Below, one piece after another: positions 24,979 through 32,595 of a stretch of DNA of 64,000 nt. How positions within the stretch are numbered: the first letter of the stretch is position 1; each line of letters begins with the position of its first letter. The stretch is taken from the NCBI RefSeq assembly GCF_016741815.1, contig NZ_JAERRJ010000013.1:62001-126000 (forward strand), given 5' to 3'. The position numbers and the translations under genes were made by a program. The notes under the pieces are model-generated. The model was not told the DNA's origin. It made no database searches and worked only from the letters and a program-made list of their open reading frames with translations. The DNA is from Nocardia acididurans (GTDB taxonomy: Bacteria > Actinomycetota > Actinomycetes > Mycobacteriales > Mycobacteriaceae).

Positions 24979-25466
24979 GCAGCGCCGAGGACAAGGTCGG
25001 CCGGGAGGTCGCGAAGAAGGTCGTCTTCATCGCGGCCCTGGTCCTCGTGCTGGTGTTCTACTTCTTCATCCTGGGCCGCATGTCGATCAGCCTGATCGGC
25101 AAGGGCTCCATCCCGGCCGTGGCCATCGGCATCGGCATCCTGATCCTTCCGCTGGTCGGCGTCTGGGTGGTGGCGAGCAGTGTCCGCGCCGCCTTCGCCC
25201 ACCAGCATCTGGGCCGCCGTGCCCACGATGAGGGCTTCGAGGTGGACGTCTCGTCGTTGCCGCGCCGCCCCTCGGGCCGCATCGAACGCGAAGCCGCCGA
25301 CCAGCTCTTCAACCAGGTCAAGCAGGAATTCGAAGCCGACCCCGACAACTGGCGCACCAACTACCGCGCCGCGCGCGCCTACGACTACGCCGGCGACCGC
25401 ACCCGCGCCCGCGAAATGATGCGCCGCGCAGTGGAACTCGAACGCATCGACCGCACCGGCAGGTAA
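24975..25466 (+). CDS. Small two-TM membrane protein translationally coupled to dapB
   Basis: Family not known by function; similar proteins follow dapB in related actinobacteria. The 163-residue product has two transmembrane helices (VVFIAALVLVLVFYFFILG about 15–33 and AVAIGIGILILPLVGVWVVAS about 44–64), then a cytoplasmic TPR-like end (WRTNYRAARAYDYAGDRTRAREMMRRAVELE). The GTG start overlaps the dapB stop (GTGA), so translation is likely coupled. A strong hairpin follows at 25479–25510. Confidence 0.8.
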   Translation: MSSAEDKVGREVAKKVVFIAALVLVLVFYFFILGRMSISLIGKGSIPAVAIGIGILILPLVGVWVVASSVRAAFAHQHLGRRAHDEGFEVDVSSLPRRPSGRIEREAADQLFNQVKQEFEADPDNWRTNYRAARAYDYAGDRTRAREMMRRAVELERIDRTGR

Positions 25467-25478
25467 CGCGGCGACGAG

Positions 25479-25510
25479 AGCGGCCCGGAACCCTGTGGTT
25501 CCGGGCCGCT
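25479..25510. terminator. Hairpin between the dapB unit and the allantoin cluster
   Basis: AGCGGCCCGGAAC and GTTCCGGGCCGCT are perfectly complementary 13-nt arms around a 6-nt loop, between two convergent genes; it can serve both directions. Confidence 0.8.
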
Positions 25511-25528
25511 TGCGGGTGGTGCTCCGGC

Positions 25529-26464
25529 TCAGGCGGGATGGATTTTGCGCCAGTGGTCGGCGATATCGATGCGGCGGGTCAGCCAGACCTTGTCGTGGGA
25601 TCGGACGTGGTCCAGGAAGCGCTGCAGGGACTTCGCGCGGGCCGGTTTGCCGACGATGCGGCAGTGCAGGCCGACCGAGAGCATCTTGGGAGCCCCGGCC
25701 TCGCCCTCGGCGTAGAGGACGTCGAAGGCGTCGCGGAGGTAGGCGAAGAACTCGTCACCATTGGCGAAACCGGCCGGGGAGGAGAACCGCATGTCGTTGG
25801 TCTCCAGGGTGTACGGGATCACCAGCTGGTCGGCCTCGCCCACCTTGACCCAGTACGGCAGGTCGTCGGCGTAGGAGTCGGAGTCGTAGGCGAAACCGCC
25901 GTGCTCGACCACCAGCTGGCGGGTCTGCGGGGAATCCCGGCCGGTGTACCACCCGCGCGGCGGTGCCCCGAAGAGACGGGTGATGATGCGCACCGCCTCT
26001 TCCATGTGCGCGCGTTCGGTTTCCGGATCGGTCTCCTGGTAGGAGATCCAGCGCAGACCGTGACAGGCGATCTCGTGGCCGAGGCGCTTGAACTCCGCCA
26101 CCGCTTCCGGATTGCGTTCCAGGGCGCGGGCCACACCGAAAATGGTGAGCGGGATATCGCGCTGTTCGAACATGCGCAGGATCCGCCAGAGCCCGGCGCG
26201 CGAGCCGTACTCGTAGATGGACTCCATGCTCATGTGCCGGTTCGAGAAGGCCGCGGCGGGAACGATATCGGAGAGGAAGGTCTCCGAGCCGGGATCGCCG
26301 TCCAGCGGGTTGTTCTCGCCGCCCTCCTCGTAGTTGAGCACGAAGTTGACGGCGATATTGGCGTCACCGGGCCACCGCGGATGCGGCGGGTTGGGGCCGT
26401 AGCCGACCATGTCGCGCGCATACGCGAGATCGAAAGCGCCGGGCTCCGGGATGTGCTCGCTCAT
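25529..26464 (-). CDS. puuE: Allantoinase, PuuE (polysaccharide deacetylase-like) type
   Basis: Opens the hydantoin ring of allantoin to allantoate. The 311-residue protein belongs to the NodB/deacetylase-fold allantoinases and not the amidohydrolase AllB. Signature stretches: YGPNPPHPRWPGDANIAVNF near the start, EYGSRAGLWRILRMFEQRDI, HEIACHGLRWISYQ with the metal-site histidines (about residues 130–145), GWYTGRDSPQTRQLV, and SVGLHCRIVGKPAR. Its ATG overlaps the allantoicase stop by four bases (ATGA), so it is the last gene of a co-translated pair. A convergent hairpin follows. Confidence 0.93.
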   Translation of the reverse strand: MSEHIPEPGAFDLAYARDMVGYGPNPPHPRWPGDANIAVNFVLNYEEGGENNPLDGDPGSETFLSDIVPAAAFSNRHMSMESIYEYGSRAGLWRILRMFEQRDIPLTIFGVARALERNPEAVAEFKRLGHEIACHGLRWISYQETDPETERAHMEEAVRIITRLFGAPPRGWYTGRDSPQTRQLVVEHGGFAYDSDSYADDLPYWVKVGEADQLVIPYTLETNDMRFSSPAGFANGDEFFAYLRDAFDVLYAEGEAGAPKMLSVGLHCRIVGKPARAKSLQRFLDHVRSHDKVWLTRRIDIADHWRKIHPA

Positions 26465-27495
26465 GCCAGACCATCCTCCTCGGCGCGCAGCCGGGTCCGG
26501 GCCGCTTCGGTGAGGCTGCCGAAGACGCGCAGGCGCGCCAGGCCGCCGTCGGGGTAGGCGTCCAGCCGCACCCGCACCACGGCTTCGTCCGACTCGATGG
26601 CGAAGCGGTGCCGGGTGTCGGGCTGCAGCACCGTGCGGGCCAGCAACTCCACCTCGCTGCCGTCGGCGCGAATTCCGGTGAGGGCGGCCGCGCCCGGAGC
26701 GTTGAACAGGAAGTAGGAGGTGTCGATCTCGACCATGGTGAGTACGCCCTCCTCGACCAGCCGCACGTCCACCCAGTCGTTGGTGGACTTGTCGCGGCCG
26801 CGCGCGGTCTCCCAGCCGTCGCCCATGACGCGGGCCCGGCCGGGCATCAGCACATTCTGCGGATGCGAGTAGAAGCGGTTGGAGCAGTCCGCCACCAGAC
26901 CGCCGTTCTCCAGCGCGGCCAGATCGAACGGGCCCGAATCCAGCCAGCGCAGTTCGGGTTTCGCGATGCCGTGCACACGCAGCCGGGCCACGCCGCCGTC
27001 CGGGAACATGCGCAGCCGCACATGCGTCCAGCGCCGGTCGGAGTCGACCGTGAACGGGTTCTTCGTATCGCCCTCCACCTTGGCGCGTGCCACGATCGTG
27101 GTCCAGCCGTCGGCCGCCGCCAGCTCCCCGGCCGACGGATAGCCCGGTACCGCGATGGCTTCCACCGACACCTCGGGCGGGTAGTTCCCCTTGAACCAGG
27201 CCGTGTCCACGACCACGCCCTTGATCACGCCGGGCACGCCGAGCCGCACGATGGCGGTGTCGCAGTCGTCGTCGGCCGGGAACGCGCCGATATCCCCACG
27301 CCGCCGCCGGGTCTCCCATCCGTCGTACACCTGACCCTTGTGGCCGAAGGTGGCGGGGGAGTACTCGGACTCTTCGGGACGGATGAGATTCTCCTTCTCC
27401 GCGAAGGATTCGTCATTCGCCCACACCACCGCGCCGCCCAGCGTGCGGACCGCCAGATCGGGTAGCAGGGTGAAATCAGACGACTCGACAGTCAT
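26461..27495 (-). CDS. alc: Allantoicase
   Basis: Hydrolyses allantoate to ureidoglycolate and urea. The 344-residue length fits. The family's two similar beta-jelly-roll repeats are both visible: VVDTAWFKGNYPPEVSVEA ... WTHVRLRMFPDGGVARLRVHG in the first half and EIDTSYFLFNAPGAAAL ... VVRVRLDAYPDGGLARLRVFG in the second; the paired YPDGG(I/L/V)ARLR motif is diagnostic. The ATG has a clear AAAGGAG site. It is followed with overlap by puuE and preceded by a large hairpin (27544–27578) that may separate it from upstream cluster genes. Confidence 0.95.
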   Translation of the reverse strand: MTVESSDFTLLPDLAVRTLGGAVVWANDESFAEKENLIRPEESEYSPATFGHKGQVYDGWETRRRRGDIGAFPADDDCDTAIVRLGVPGVIKGVVVDTAWFKGNYPPEVSVEAIAVPGYPSAGELAAADGWTTIVARAKVEGDTKNPFTVDSDRRWTHVRLRMFPDGGVARLRVHGIAKPELRWLDSGPFDLAALENGGLVADCSNRFYSHPQNVLMPGRARVMGDGWETARGRDKSTNDWVDVRLVEEGVLTMVEIDTSYFLFNAPGAAALTGIRADGSEVELLARTVLQPDTRHRFAIESDEAVVRVRLDAYPDGGLARLRVFGSLTEAARTRLRAEEDGLA

Positions 27496-27543
27496 GGAAC
27501 TCCTTTGTCAGCACTACGGAAACTGGAAACGGTTGGCTCCCAG

Positions 27544-27578
27544 CGCCGCCCGGCCGTGCGGTACACGGCCGGGCGGCG
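27544..27578 (-). terminator. Large hairpin inside the allantoin cluster
   Basis: Arms CGCCGCCCGGCCGTG and CACGGCCGGGCGGCG (15 nt, perfect) enclose a 5-nt loop, directly after the DUF6986 stop and about 50 nt before the allantoicase start on the same strand. It may end or attenuate the upstream transcript, or stabilise its 3' end. No U-tract. Confidence 0.65.
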
Positions 27579-27581
27579 GAT

Positions 27582-28838
27582 TCACGGTTGAGGATGTCCT
27601 CCCGGGGCGGTTGCGACCACGCTCGCGGGGTTGACCCAGGTGCGGTCACGCAGTTTGTCCAGCACCTCGACGGTCGCGGCCGGGACCAGGGCGGTCACCG
27701 CCTCCGGTTCGAATGCGCCACAGGCCAATCCACGCAGCACCACGGTCGCGAGCGCCTGCGCGGTGGCGGGTTCGTCCACCACCGAGCCGCCCTGCCGGTC
27801 CAGGTAGCGGCCGATGCGCGGCGCGGCCACCTCGAGCGCCCTGCGGTAGAAGGCGAAGGTGGCGGCCCAGCGGGTCGCCAGATGGCCCGCGCCCATATCC
27901 CAGCCCTGGTAGTAGCCGCGCTCCAGCGACCGCGACACCAGCCGGAAATGCCGGGCCACCGCCTCGCGCACCTGCTCCTCGGTGCCGATCGGCAGGATCT
28001 GGGTGGAGCCGTCGCACACCCACACGCCGGTCTGCGCGGCCGCGGCCTGCATGACCGCCTTGGCATGGTCGGCGACCGGATGCTCGAGCGACTGGAACTG
28101 CGGCGAGATACCGCAGGCGGCGCTGTAGTCGTAGGTGCCGTAGTGCAATCCGGTGCAGCGCCCGGCGGCGCGGTGGATGGCGGCGGCGACCGTCGCGGTG
28201 CCGTCGGCGGCGATCACGGCCTGCGGGCTCTCGATCTGCAACTCGAACCTCAGCGCACCGGCGGGCAGTCCGTGCGCGGATTCCAGTGCGTCACACAGCG
28301 CCACGGCCGCGTCGACCTGATCGACGTGCCGAATCTTGGGAATCGTGAACACGAATCCTGCGGGCACGCCGCCCGCGCCCTCCAGCACCAGCTCCAGCGT
28401 GCGCACCGCGCGCACCCATTCCAGCGTGGTGAGCCCCTTCATCCGGATACCGCGCGAGAACACCTCGGCGGGCAGTGCCGCCAGCACCGCACCCGCATGC
28501 CGGGCGTCCCGATCCTCCGCGGCGTCGCCCCGCGTGCCGTACCCGTCCTCGAAATCCAGCCGCAGATCCTGAATCGGCCGCTGTCGCAGCGTATTCAGTA
28601 CCCGCGCGAACACCTCGTCACCCGCGAGCTCGGTCAGCAATCCGGCCTGACTCTCGGCCAGGTCGACTGCCGCCCTGCCCCATTCACCCGGCAGCTCGGC
28701 CGTCGCATCGGCGGCGCACACATACGCGGTGTGCACGGGCTGCCCCGCCCGATCACCCGGGTACAGCCGGGCCAGCGCGGAATCCACCGCACGCACCCGG
28801 TTTTCGATACCGGCCAGCACTTCTGGCGGCAACGTCAC
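27582..28838 (-). CDS. DUF6986 protein, CitE/HpcH-like aldolase fold
   Basis: A 418-residue protein with sequence marks of the HpcH/HpaI–CitE–malate synthase TIM barrel: DLRLDFEDGYGTRGD (about residues 92–106, like the metal-site DxED loop) and RFELQIESPQAVIAADG (about 210–226, like the second Glu ligand). These enzymes join or split C–C bonds next to acyl-CoA or keto acids. Located between the racemase and allantoicase genes, it may use the glyoxylate produced from ureidoglycolate. No ureidoglycolate lyase or malate synthase is present in the cluster. The start GTG has AAGGAGG. Function is inferred only. Confidence 0.78.
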   Translation of the reverse strand: MTLPPEVLAGIENRVRAVDSALARLYPGDRAGQPVHTAYVCAADATAELPGEWGRAAVDLAESQAGLLTELAGDEVFARVLNTLRQRPIQDLRLDFEDGYGTRGDAAEDRDARHAGAVLAALPAEVFSRGIRMKGLTTLEWVRAVRTLELVLEGAGGVPAGFVFTIPKIRHVDQVDAAVALCDALESAHGLPAGALRFELQIESPQAVIAADGTATVAAAIHRAAGRCTGLHYGTYDYSAACGISPQFQSLEHPVADHAKAVMQAAAAQTGVWVCDGSTQILPIGTEEQVREAVARHFRLVSRSLERGYYQGWDMGAGHLATRWAATFAFYRRALEVAAPRIGRYLDRQGGSVVDEPATAQALATVVLRGLACGAFEPEAVTALVPAATVEVLDKLRDRTWVNPASVVATAPGGHPQP

Positions 28839-28890
28839 GAACGAACCTCCTTGTTCGGGAATGAAATAGCCGATGCTGTGACCCGCAGCG

Positions 28891-29637
28891 TCACAGGTGC
28901 GGCCCGGGATCGTCGAGGGTGAATCCCGAGAGCAGGCCGGTGTACTGCTTGGGCAGCGGCCGGGCGTACTCGCCGCGCCCGGACTTGCGCAGTCCCATGG
29001 TGACCAGGGACTGCACGGTCAGGGTGGCGGCGGTGACGCCGTCGATGACCGGCACGCCCACCTCGCGGGTGAGGTACTCGCACAGATCCGCCATACCCGC
29101 GCAGCCGAGCACGATGGCATCGGAGCCGTCGGCGTGCACGGCTTCACGGCAGGCGTCCGCGATGACCGTGCGCGCCTTGGGATCCTCGAGTTCCAGCACC
29201 GGGATCTCACAGGCGTGGATGCCGAAGCAGAACCGTTCCATCCCATAGCGTTCCGCGAGTTCGGCGGCGCGGCCGGAGGTGCGGGCCAGCGTGGTCACCA
29301 CACTGAATCCGCGCCCCAGATGACTGGCCGCCTGCATGGCCGCCTCCGCGATGCCGATGACCGGCCCGCGCGCCAGCTCCCGGGCCGCGTCCAGGCCGGG
29401 ATCGCCGAAGCAGGCGATCACGTACCCGTCCACGCCCTCGGTCTCCCCGCGCGCGATTTCCGCGAGCAGACCGGGCACGGAAAGCGCTTCGTCGTAATGA
29501 CTTTCGATGGATACCGGTCCCATCGAGTTGGTCGCCCCCTCCACCGTGGTGCCGGGGGCCGCGACCGCGCGGGCGCAGTCCTGCGCGATGGCGGTCATGG
29601 CCGCCGTGGCGTTCGGATTGATGACACGAATTCTCAT
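28891..29637 (-). CDS. Asp/Glu/hydantoin racemase (allantoin racemase-like)
   Basis: A 248-residue cofactor-independent racemase of the HyuE/HpxA group. The start RVINPNATAAMT is the family signature; the two catalytic cysteines are in VIACFGDPGLDAARE (about residue 77) and IVLGCAGMADL (about 180), and VIDGVTAATLTVQSL closes the fold. In a cluster with S-allantoin hydrolysing enzymes, interconversion of allantoin enantiomers is the likely role. ATG 29637 follows GGTGAGG. It lies 5 bp after the permease stop, so the two are probably one transcript. Confidence 0.88.
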   Translation of the reverse strand: MRIRVINPNATAAMTAIAQDCARAVAAPGTTVEGATNSMGPVSIESHYDEALSVPGLLAEIARGETEGVDGYVIACFGDPGLDAARELARGPVIGIAEAAMQAASHLGRGFSVVTTLARTSGRAAELAERYGMERFCFGIHACEIPVLELEDPKARTVIADACREAVHADGSDAIVLGCAGMADLCEYLTREVGVPVIDGVTAATLTVQSLVTMGLRKSGRGEYARPLPKQYTGLLSGFTLDDPGPHL

Positions 29638-29642
29638 GGACC

Positions 29643-31181
29643 TCACCGATTTTCGAGTGCGGATACCGTGATGCGCAGCGGTCCGCGGGTGGCGAACAGG
29701 ACGTAGCAGATCAAGCCGAGCCCACAGCCGATGAACCAGCTGTACTGGGCCGCGGTGTACATACCGGCGATCCGGCCGGAGGTCATCACCGGGAATACCG
29801 CCACGGCCGCGCCGATCACCGTGGCCAGCACGGCCGCCGGGTTGTATCCCCTGCGATACCAGTATGTTCCGCGCTCGGACATGGTGAACAGGTCGTCCAC
29901 CACCACCTTCTGCTTGCGCACCAGGTAGTAGTCGGCGATGAGCACACCGAACAGCGGGCCGATGAACGCGCCCAGCGTCTCGAGGGTGTAGTGGATGACA
30001 TCCGGGTTGTTGTACAGATTCCACGGCGTGATCAGCACCGAGCCGACCGCCGCGATCATGCCGCCCATCCGCCAGCTGATCTTCTGCGGGCTCACATTCG
30101 AGAAATCGAAGGCGGGGGAGATGAAATTGGCGACGATATTGATGCCGATGGTGGCGATGGTGAAGGTCAACGCGCCCAGCACGATCGCGAACGTATTGTC
30201 GATCCGCGCCACCGTCGCGACGGGATCGGTGATGAGCTCGCCGTACACCGGAATGGTCAGCGACGCGGTCACCACCACCAGCAGCGAGAACACCAGGAAG
30301 TTGAGCGGCAGCCCCAGCAGGTTGCCGCGCTTGACGGCCGCGAAAGTGCGCCCGTAGCGCGAGAAGTCACCGAAGTTCAGCATCGGCCCGGAGAAGTAGG
30401 ACACCACCAGCGCGATCGCGCCCAGCATGACCGGCACCGCCGCCCAGCCGGTCTTGGTGACCGTCTGCCCCATGCTCAGATCGATGCCGCTCCAGCCGGC
30501 CTTCCAGATCAGATAGCCGCACAGCACGAACATCACGACATATACGGCGGGCCCGCAGAAGTCGATGAACTTGCGAATGGACTCCATGCCACGCCAGAAC
30601 ACGCACGCCTGCAGTACCCACAGCAGGAGGAACGAGGCCCAGCCCAGCGCCGAGAGCCCGAGGAAGCCGTAGTCGCCGACGACGGCATAGGGGGCCAGTC
30701 CCGGGAACAGTTTGATGAGCACGACATCCAGGGCCGCCGAGGCGAGGAAGGTCTGAATGCCGTACCAGGCCACCGCGATCAGACCGCGAATGATGGCCGG
30801 AATATTCGCGCCGAGCACGCCGAAGGAACTGCGGCACATGACCGGATAGGGCACCCCGGTCACCTGGCTGGGCTTGGCCACCAGATTGCACAGGCCGTAC
30901 ACGATGGTGATGCCGACGACCAGCGCCACCAGCACCTGCCAGCTGTGCAAACCCAGGGCGAACAGACTGCCCGCGGTCACGTAGCCGCCGACGCTGTGCA
31001 CGTCGGACATCCAGAACGCGAAAATGTTGTAGGTGCCCCAGGTCTGCTTCTCCAGGGGCGCGAGGTCTTCGTTGGTGAGGCGGGGATCGTAGGCCGCAGC
31101 GGCCTGAACAGGTAAGGGAGGCACCGCTTCGGTGACTGCGCCGGGCGACGGCGGCGCAACTGTTTCGGGCATGTCGCACAT
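29643..31181 (-). CDS. NCS1-family purine/allantoin permease
   Basis: A 512-residue nucleobase:cation symporter-1 with twelve hydrophobic segments. The N-terminal hallmark DLAPLEKQTWGTYNIFAFWMSD is present in shorter pieces (LEKQTWGTYNIFAFWM, about residues 42–57), followed by LVAKPSQVTGVPYPVMCRSS FGVLGAN in TM3 and GALIGPLFGVLIADYYLV-like sequence in TM10 (FIGPLFGVLIADYYLVRK). Probably imports allantoin or a hydantoin for the cluster. Starts at 31181 and 31172 are both possible. Its upstream region carries a 15-bp palindrome and a direct repeat. Confidence 0.9.
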   Translation of the reverse strand: MCDMPETVAPPSPGAVTEAVPPLPVQAAAAYDPRLTNEDLAPLEKQTWGTYNIFAFWMSDVHSVGGYVTAGSLFALGLHSWQVLVALVVGITIVYGLCNLVAKPSQVTGVPYPVMCRSSFGVLGANIPAIIRGLIAVAWYGIQTFLASAALDVVLIKLFPGLAPYAVVGDYGFLGLSALGWASFLLLWVLQACVFWRGMESIRKFIDFCGPAVYVVMFVLCGYLIWKAGWSGIDLSMGQTVTKTGWAAVPVMLGAIALVVSYFSGPMLNFGDFSRYGRTFAAVKRGNLLGLPLNFLVFSLLVVVTASLTIPVYGELITDPVATVARIDNTFAIVLGALTFTIATIGINIVANFISPAFDFSNVSPQKISWRMGGMIAAVGSVLITPWNLYNNPDVIHYTLETLGAFIGPLFGVLIADYYLVRKQKVVVDDLFTMSERGTYWYRRGYNPAAVLATVIGAAVAVFPVMTSGRIAGMYTAAQYSWFIGCGLGLICYVLFATRGPLRITVSALENR

Positions 31182-31195
31182 CCGATCTCATAGGG

Positions 31196-31210
31196 TCCCG
31201 TCGAACGGGA
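31196..31210. promoter_or_regulatory. 15-bp palindrome upstream of the permease
   Basis: TCCCGT-CGA-ACGGGA has perfect 6-bp arms and lies 15 bp before the permease start. It could be an operator for the cluster's GntR regulator or a leader hairpin. Confidence 0.45.
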
Positions 31211-31236
31211 AACAAGGTGTGCGAGAACCTATCGAG

Positions 31237-31255
31237 CGGGTATTGCCCGGGTATT
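31237..31255. repeat. CGGGTATT direct repeat, 11-bp period
   Basis: CGGGTATT occurs at 31237–31244 and 31248–31255, one helical turn apart, between the GntR stop and the permease start. Position suits regulator binding. Confidence 0.4.
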
Positions 31256-31262
31256 TCCGGAA

Positions 31263-31997
31263 CTATATATCTTCCGACCTGGCCGGATCGGCGAACAATC
31301 CGGTGTCGGTCGGCAGCTTCGACACTACTCCGTTGAGCCGGTCGTGATGATCGTCGGTGGCCGCCAGCAACTCCTCGGCATCACGGGCCAGGAAGGCCGC
31401 CAGCTGCCTGCTGTGATCGGCCTGCAGCACGATCCGGTCGGCGGTGCTGGCATGCACCATGGGCTGCACCGGCTCGGTGATGTTCCAGGCGTATTCGAGC
31501 ATGTGCACCACGCGCGCCATCCCCGACGGGCGCACCAGCGCGAGATGGAAGTTCCGGGTCTCCCGGTGATAGGCCACCGCGTTCTCGGTGAGCACGGCCC
31601 GCTCCAGCCGCTCATAGGTTTCGCGGGCCAGCCGGTGATCGTCCGCGGTGGCCCGGTGCACGGCCGCGGCCAGCGCCGCCGATTCCAGGCTCTCCCGGAC
31701 CACATACAGTTCCTGCAGCTCACCGGCGGTCAACATGGTGACCTGATACCCGAAGTTGGGCCGATGCTCGACCAGACCCTCGCCGATGAGGGTCTGCAGC
31801 GACTCGCGCACCGGAATCGCGCTCACGGTGAAGGTCCGCGCCAGCTCGCCCAGCGGCAGCCCCGCGCCGGGCGGCAGATGACCTTCCAGGATCAGCCTGC
31901 GCAGTTCCACGAGGATCTCGTGCTGCGTGTAGCCGCGCTTGGCGTCCAGCGGGGGTGTCAGCTGGGGTAGGCGGGGCAGGCGCGGTCGAGAAGGCAT
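31263..31997 (-). CDS. GntR-family regulator with FCD domain
   Basis: A 244-residue regulator, likely controller of the allantoin genes that follow it on the same strand. The N-terminal winged helix is YTQHEILVELRRLILEGHLPPG with ELARTFTVSAIPVRESLQTL (recognition helix about residues 55–70). The C-terminal FCD domain (ELYVVRESLESAALAAAV, about 100–225) contains histidines typical of metal/ligand binding in this group. ATG 31997 is leaderless (TACGGT-N6-ATG). Only 81 bp separate it from the permease gene, so read-through and a separate promoter are both possible. Confidence 0.9.
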   Translation of the reverse strand: MPSRPRLPRLPQLTPPLDAKRGYTQHEILVELRRLILEGHLPPGAGLPLGELARTFTVSAIPVRESLQTLIGEGLVEHRPNFGYQVTMLTAGELQELYVVRESLESAALAAAVHRATADDHRLARETYERLERAVLTENAVAYHRETRNFHLALVRPSGMARVVHMLEYAWNITEPVQPMVHASTADRIVLQADHSRQLAAFLARDAEELLAATDDHHDRLNGVVSKLPTDTGLFADPARSEDI

Positions 31998-32003
31998 CGG
32001 ACC

Positions 32004-32009
32004 ACCGTA
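32004..32009 (-). promoter_or_regulatory. -10 element of leaderless GntR gene
   Basis: Minus-strand TACGGT followed by 6 nt and the ATG at 31997; no ribosome site. Confidence 0.5.
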
Positions 32010-32043
32010 GTCGGTCGCGAATCAGGACATACCGGTTACGGAC

Positions 32044-32496
32044 TCAAAGGTCTGTTTCGTCGTAGCCGAGCGCCTTGAGCGACAGCCGGTGCAGGGTGCC
32101 GCGTTCCTCGGGTGTGAGCCGGGCCAGTAGCACCTCGGTGGCCGCGGCGATCCGGGCGTCGGTCGCCTCGCGCTGCCGATTGCCCGCGGCCGTGATGCTC
32201 AGCTGATATTTGCGCCGATCGTGCGGATCGCGGGTGCGGGTGACATAACCGGACTTCTCCATCGCATCCACCAGCCGGACCACCTCGCTGCGATCGATGC
32301 CCAGCGTGTTCGCGATCTCCTGCTGCGTGATGTCGCCGCGCTCGGACAGATAGGTGAGCATCCAGTGCTCACGCAGCGGCGTGCCGAGTTCGGTGTGCAT
32401 GGCCTTGTGCAGCTTGCCCAGCGTGTAGGTCGGGTAGCGCAGTAGGCCGCGCGGGTTGTACTCGGACGCGACAGGGCCGCACTCGTCTCCGCTCAC
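32044..32496 (-). CDS. MarR-family regulator
   Basis: A 150-residue MarR protein. The winged helix is WMLTYLSERGDITQQEIANTL with GIDRSEVVRLVDAMEKSGYV (recognition helix about residues 67–84) and the wing TRTRDPHDRRKYQLSIT. It diverges from an MFS exporter, the classic MarR arrangement, and a palindrome lies between them. The GTG at 32496 is leaderless: TAGGAT ends 6 nt upstream. Confidence 0.92.
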   Translation of the reverse strand: MSGDECGPVASEYNPRGLLRYPTYTLGKLHKAMHTELGTPLREHWMLTYLSERGDITQQEIANTLGIDRSEVVRLVDAMEKSGYVTRTRDPHDRRKYQLSITAAGNRQREATDARIAAATEVLLARLTPEERGTLHRLSLKALGYDETDL

Positions 32497-32502
32497 CTGC
32501 TG

Positions 32503-32508
32503 ATCCTA
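32503..32508 (-). promoter_or_regulatory. -10 element of leaderless marR gene
   Basis: Minus-strand TAGGAT followed by 6 nt and the GTG at 32496. Confidence 0.5.
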
Positions 32509-32511
32509 CCT

Positions 32512-32532
32512 ATTGTTGAGTACCTCAATCAT
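32512..32532. promoter_or_regulatory. MarR-type operator palindrome
   Basis: ATTGTTGAG-TAC-CTCAATCAT: the inner TTGAG-TAC-CTCAA is perfect and 7 of 9 positions pair over the whole arm. It covers the spacer of a plus-strand promoter (TTGTTG 32513–32518, 17 bp, TACGCT 32536–32541) for the exporter and the upstream part of the marR promoter, so one bound dimer could silence both. Confidence 0.65.
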
Positions 32533-32595
32533 TGATACGCTCCACAACTGCGGGCGCTCGCACAACTGAATCCGTTCAACTGAAGGAGAGGTCCG

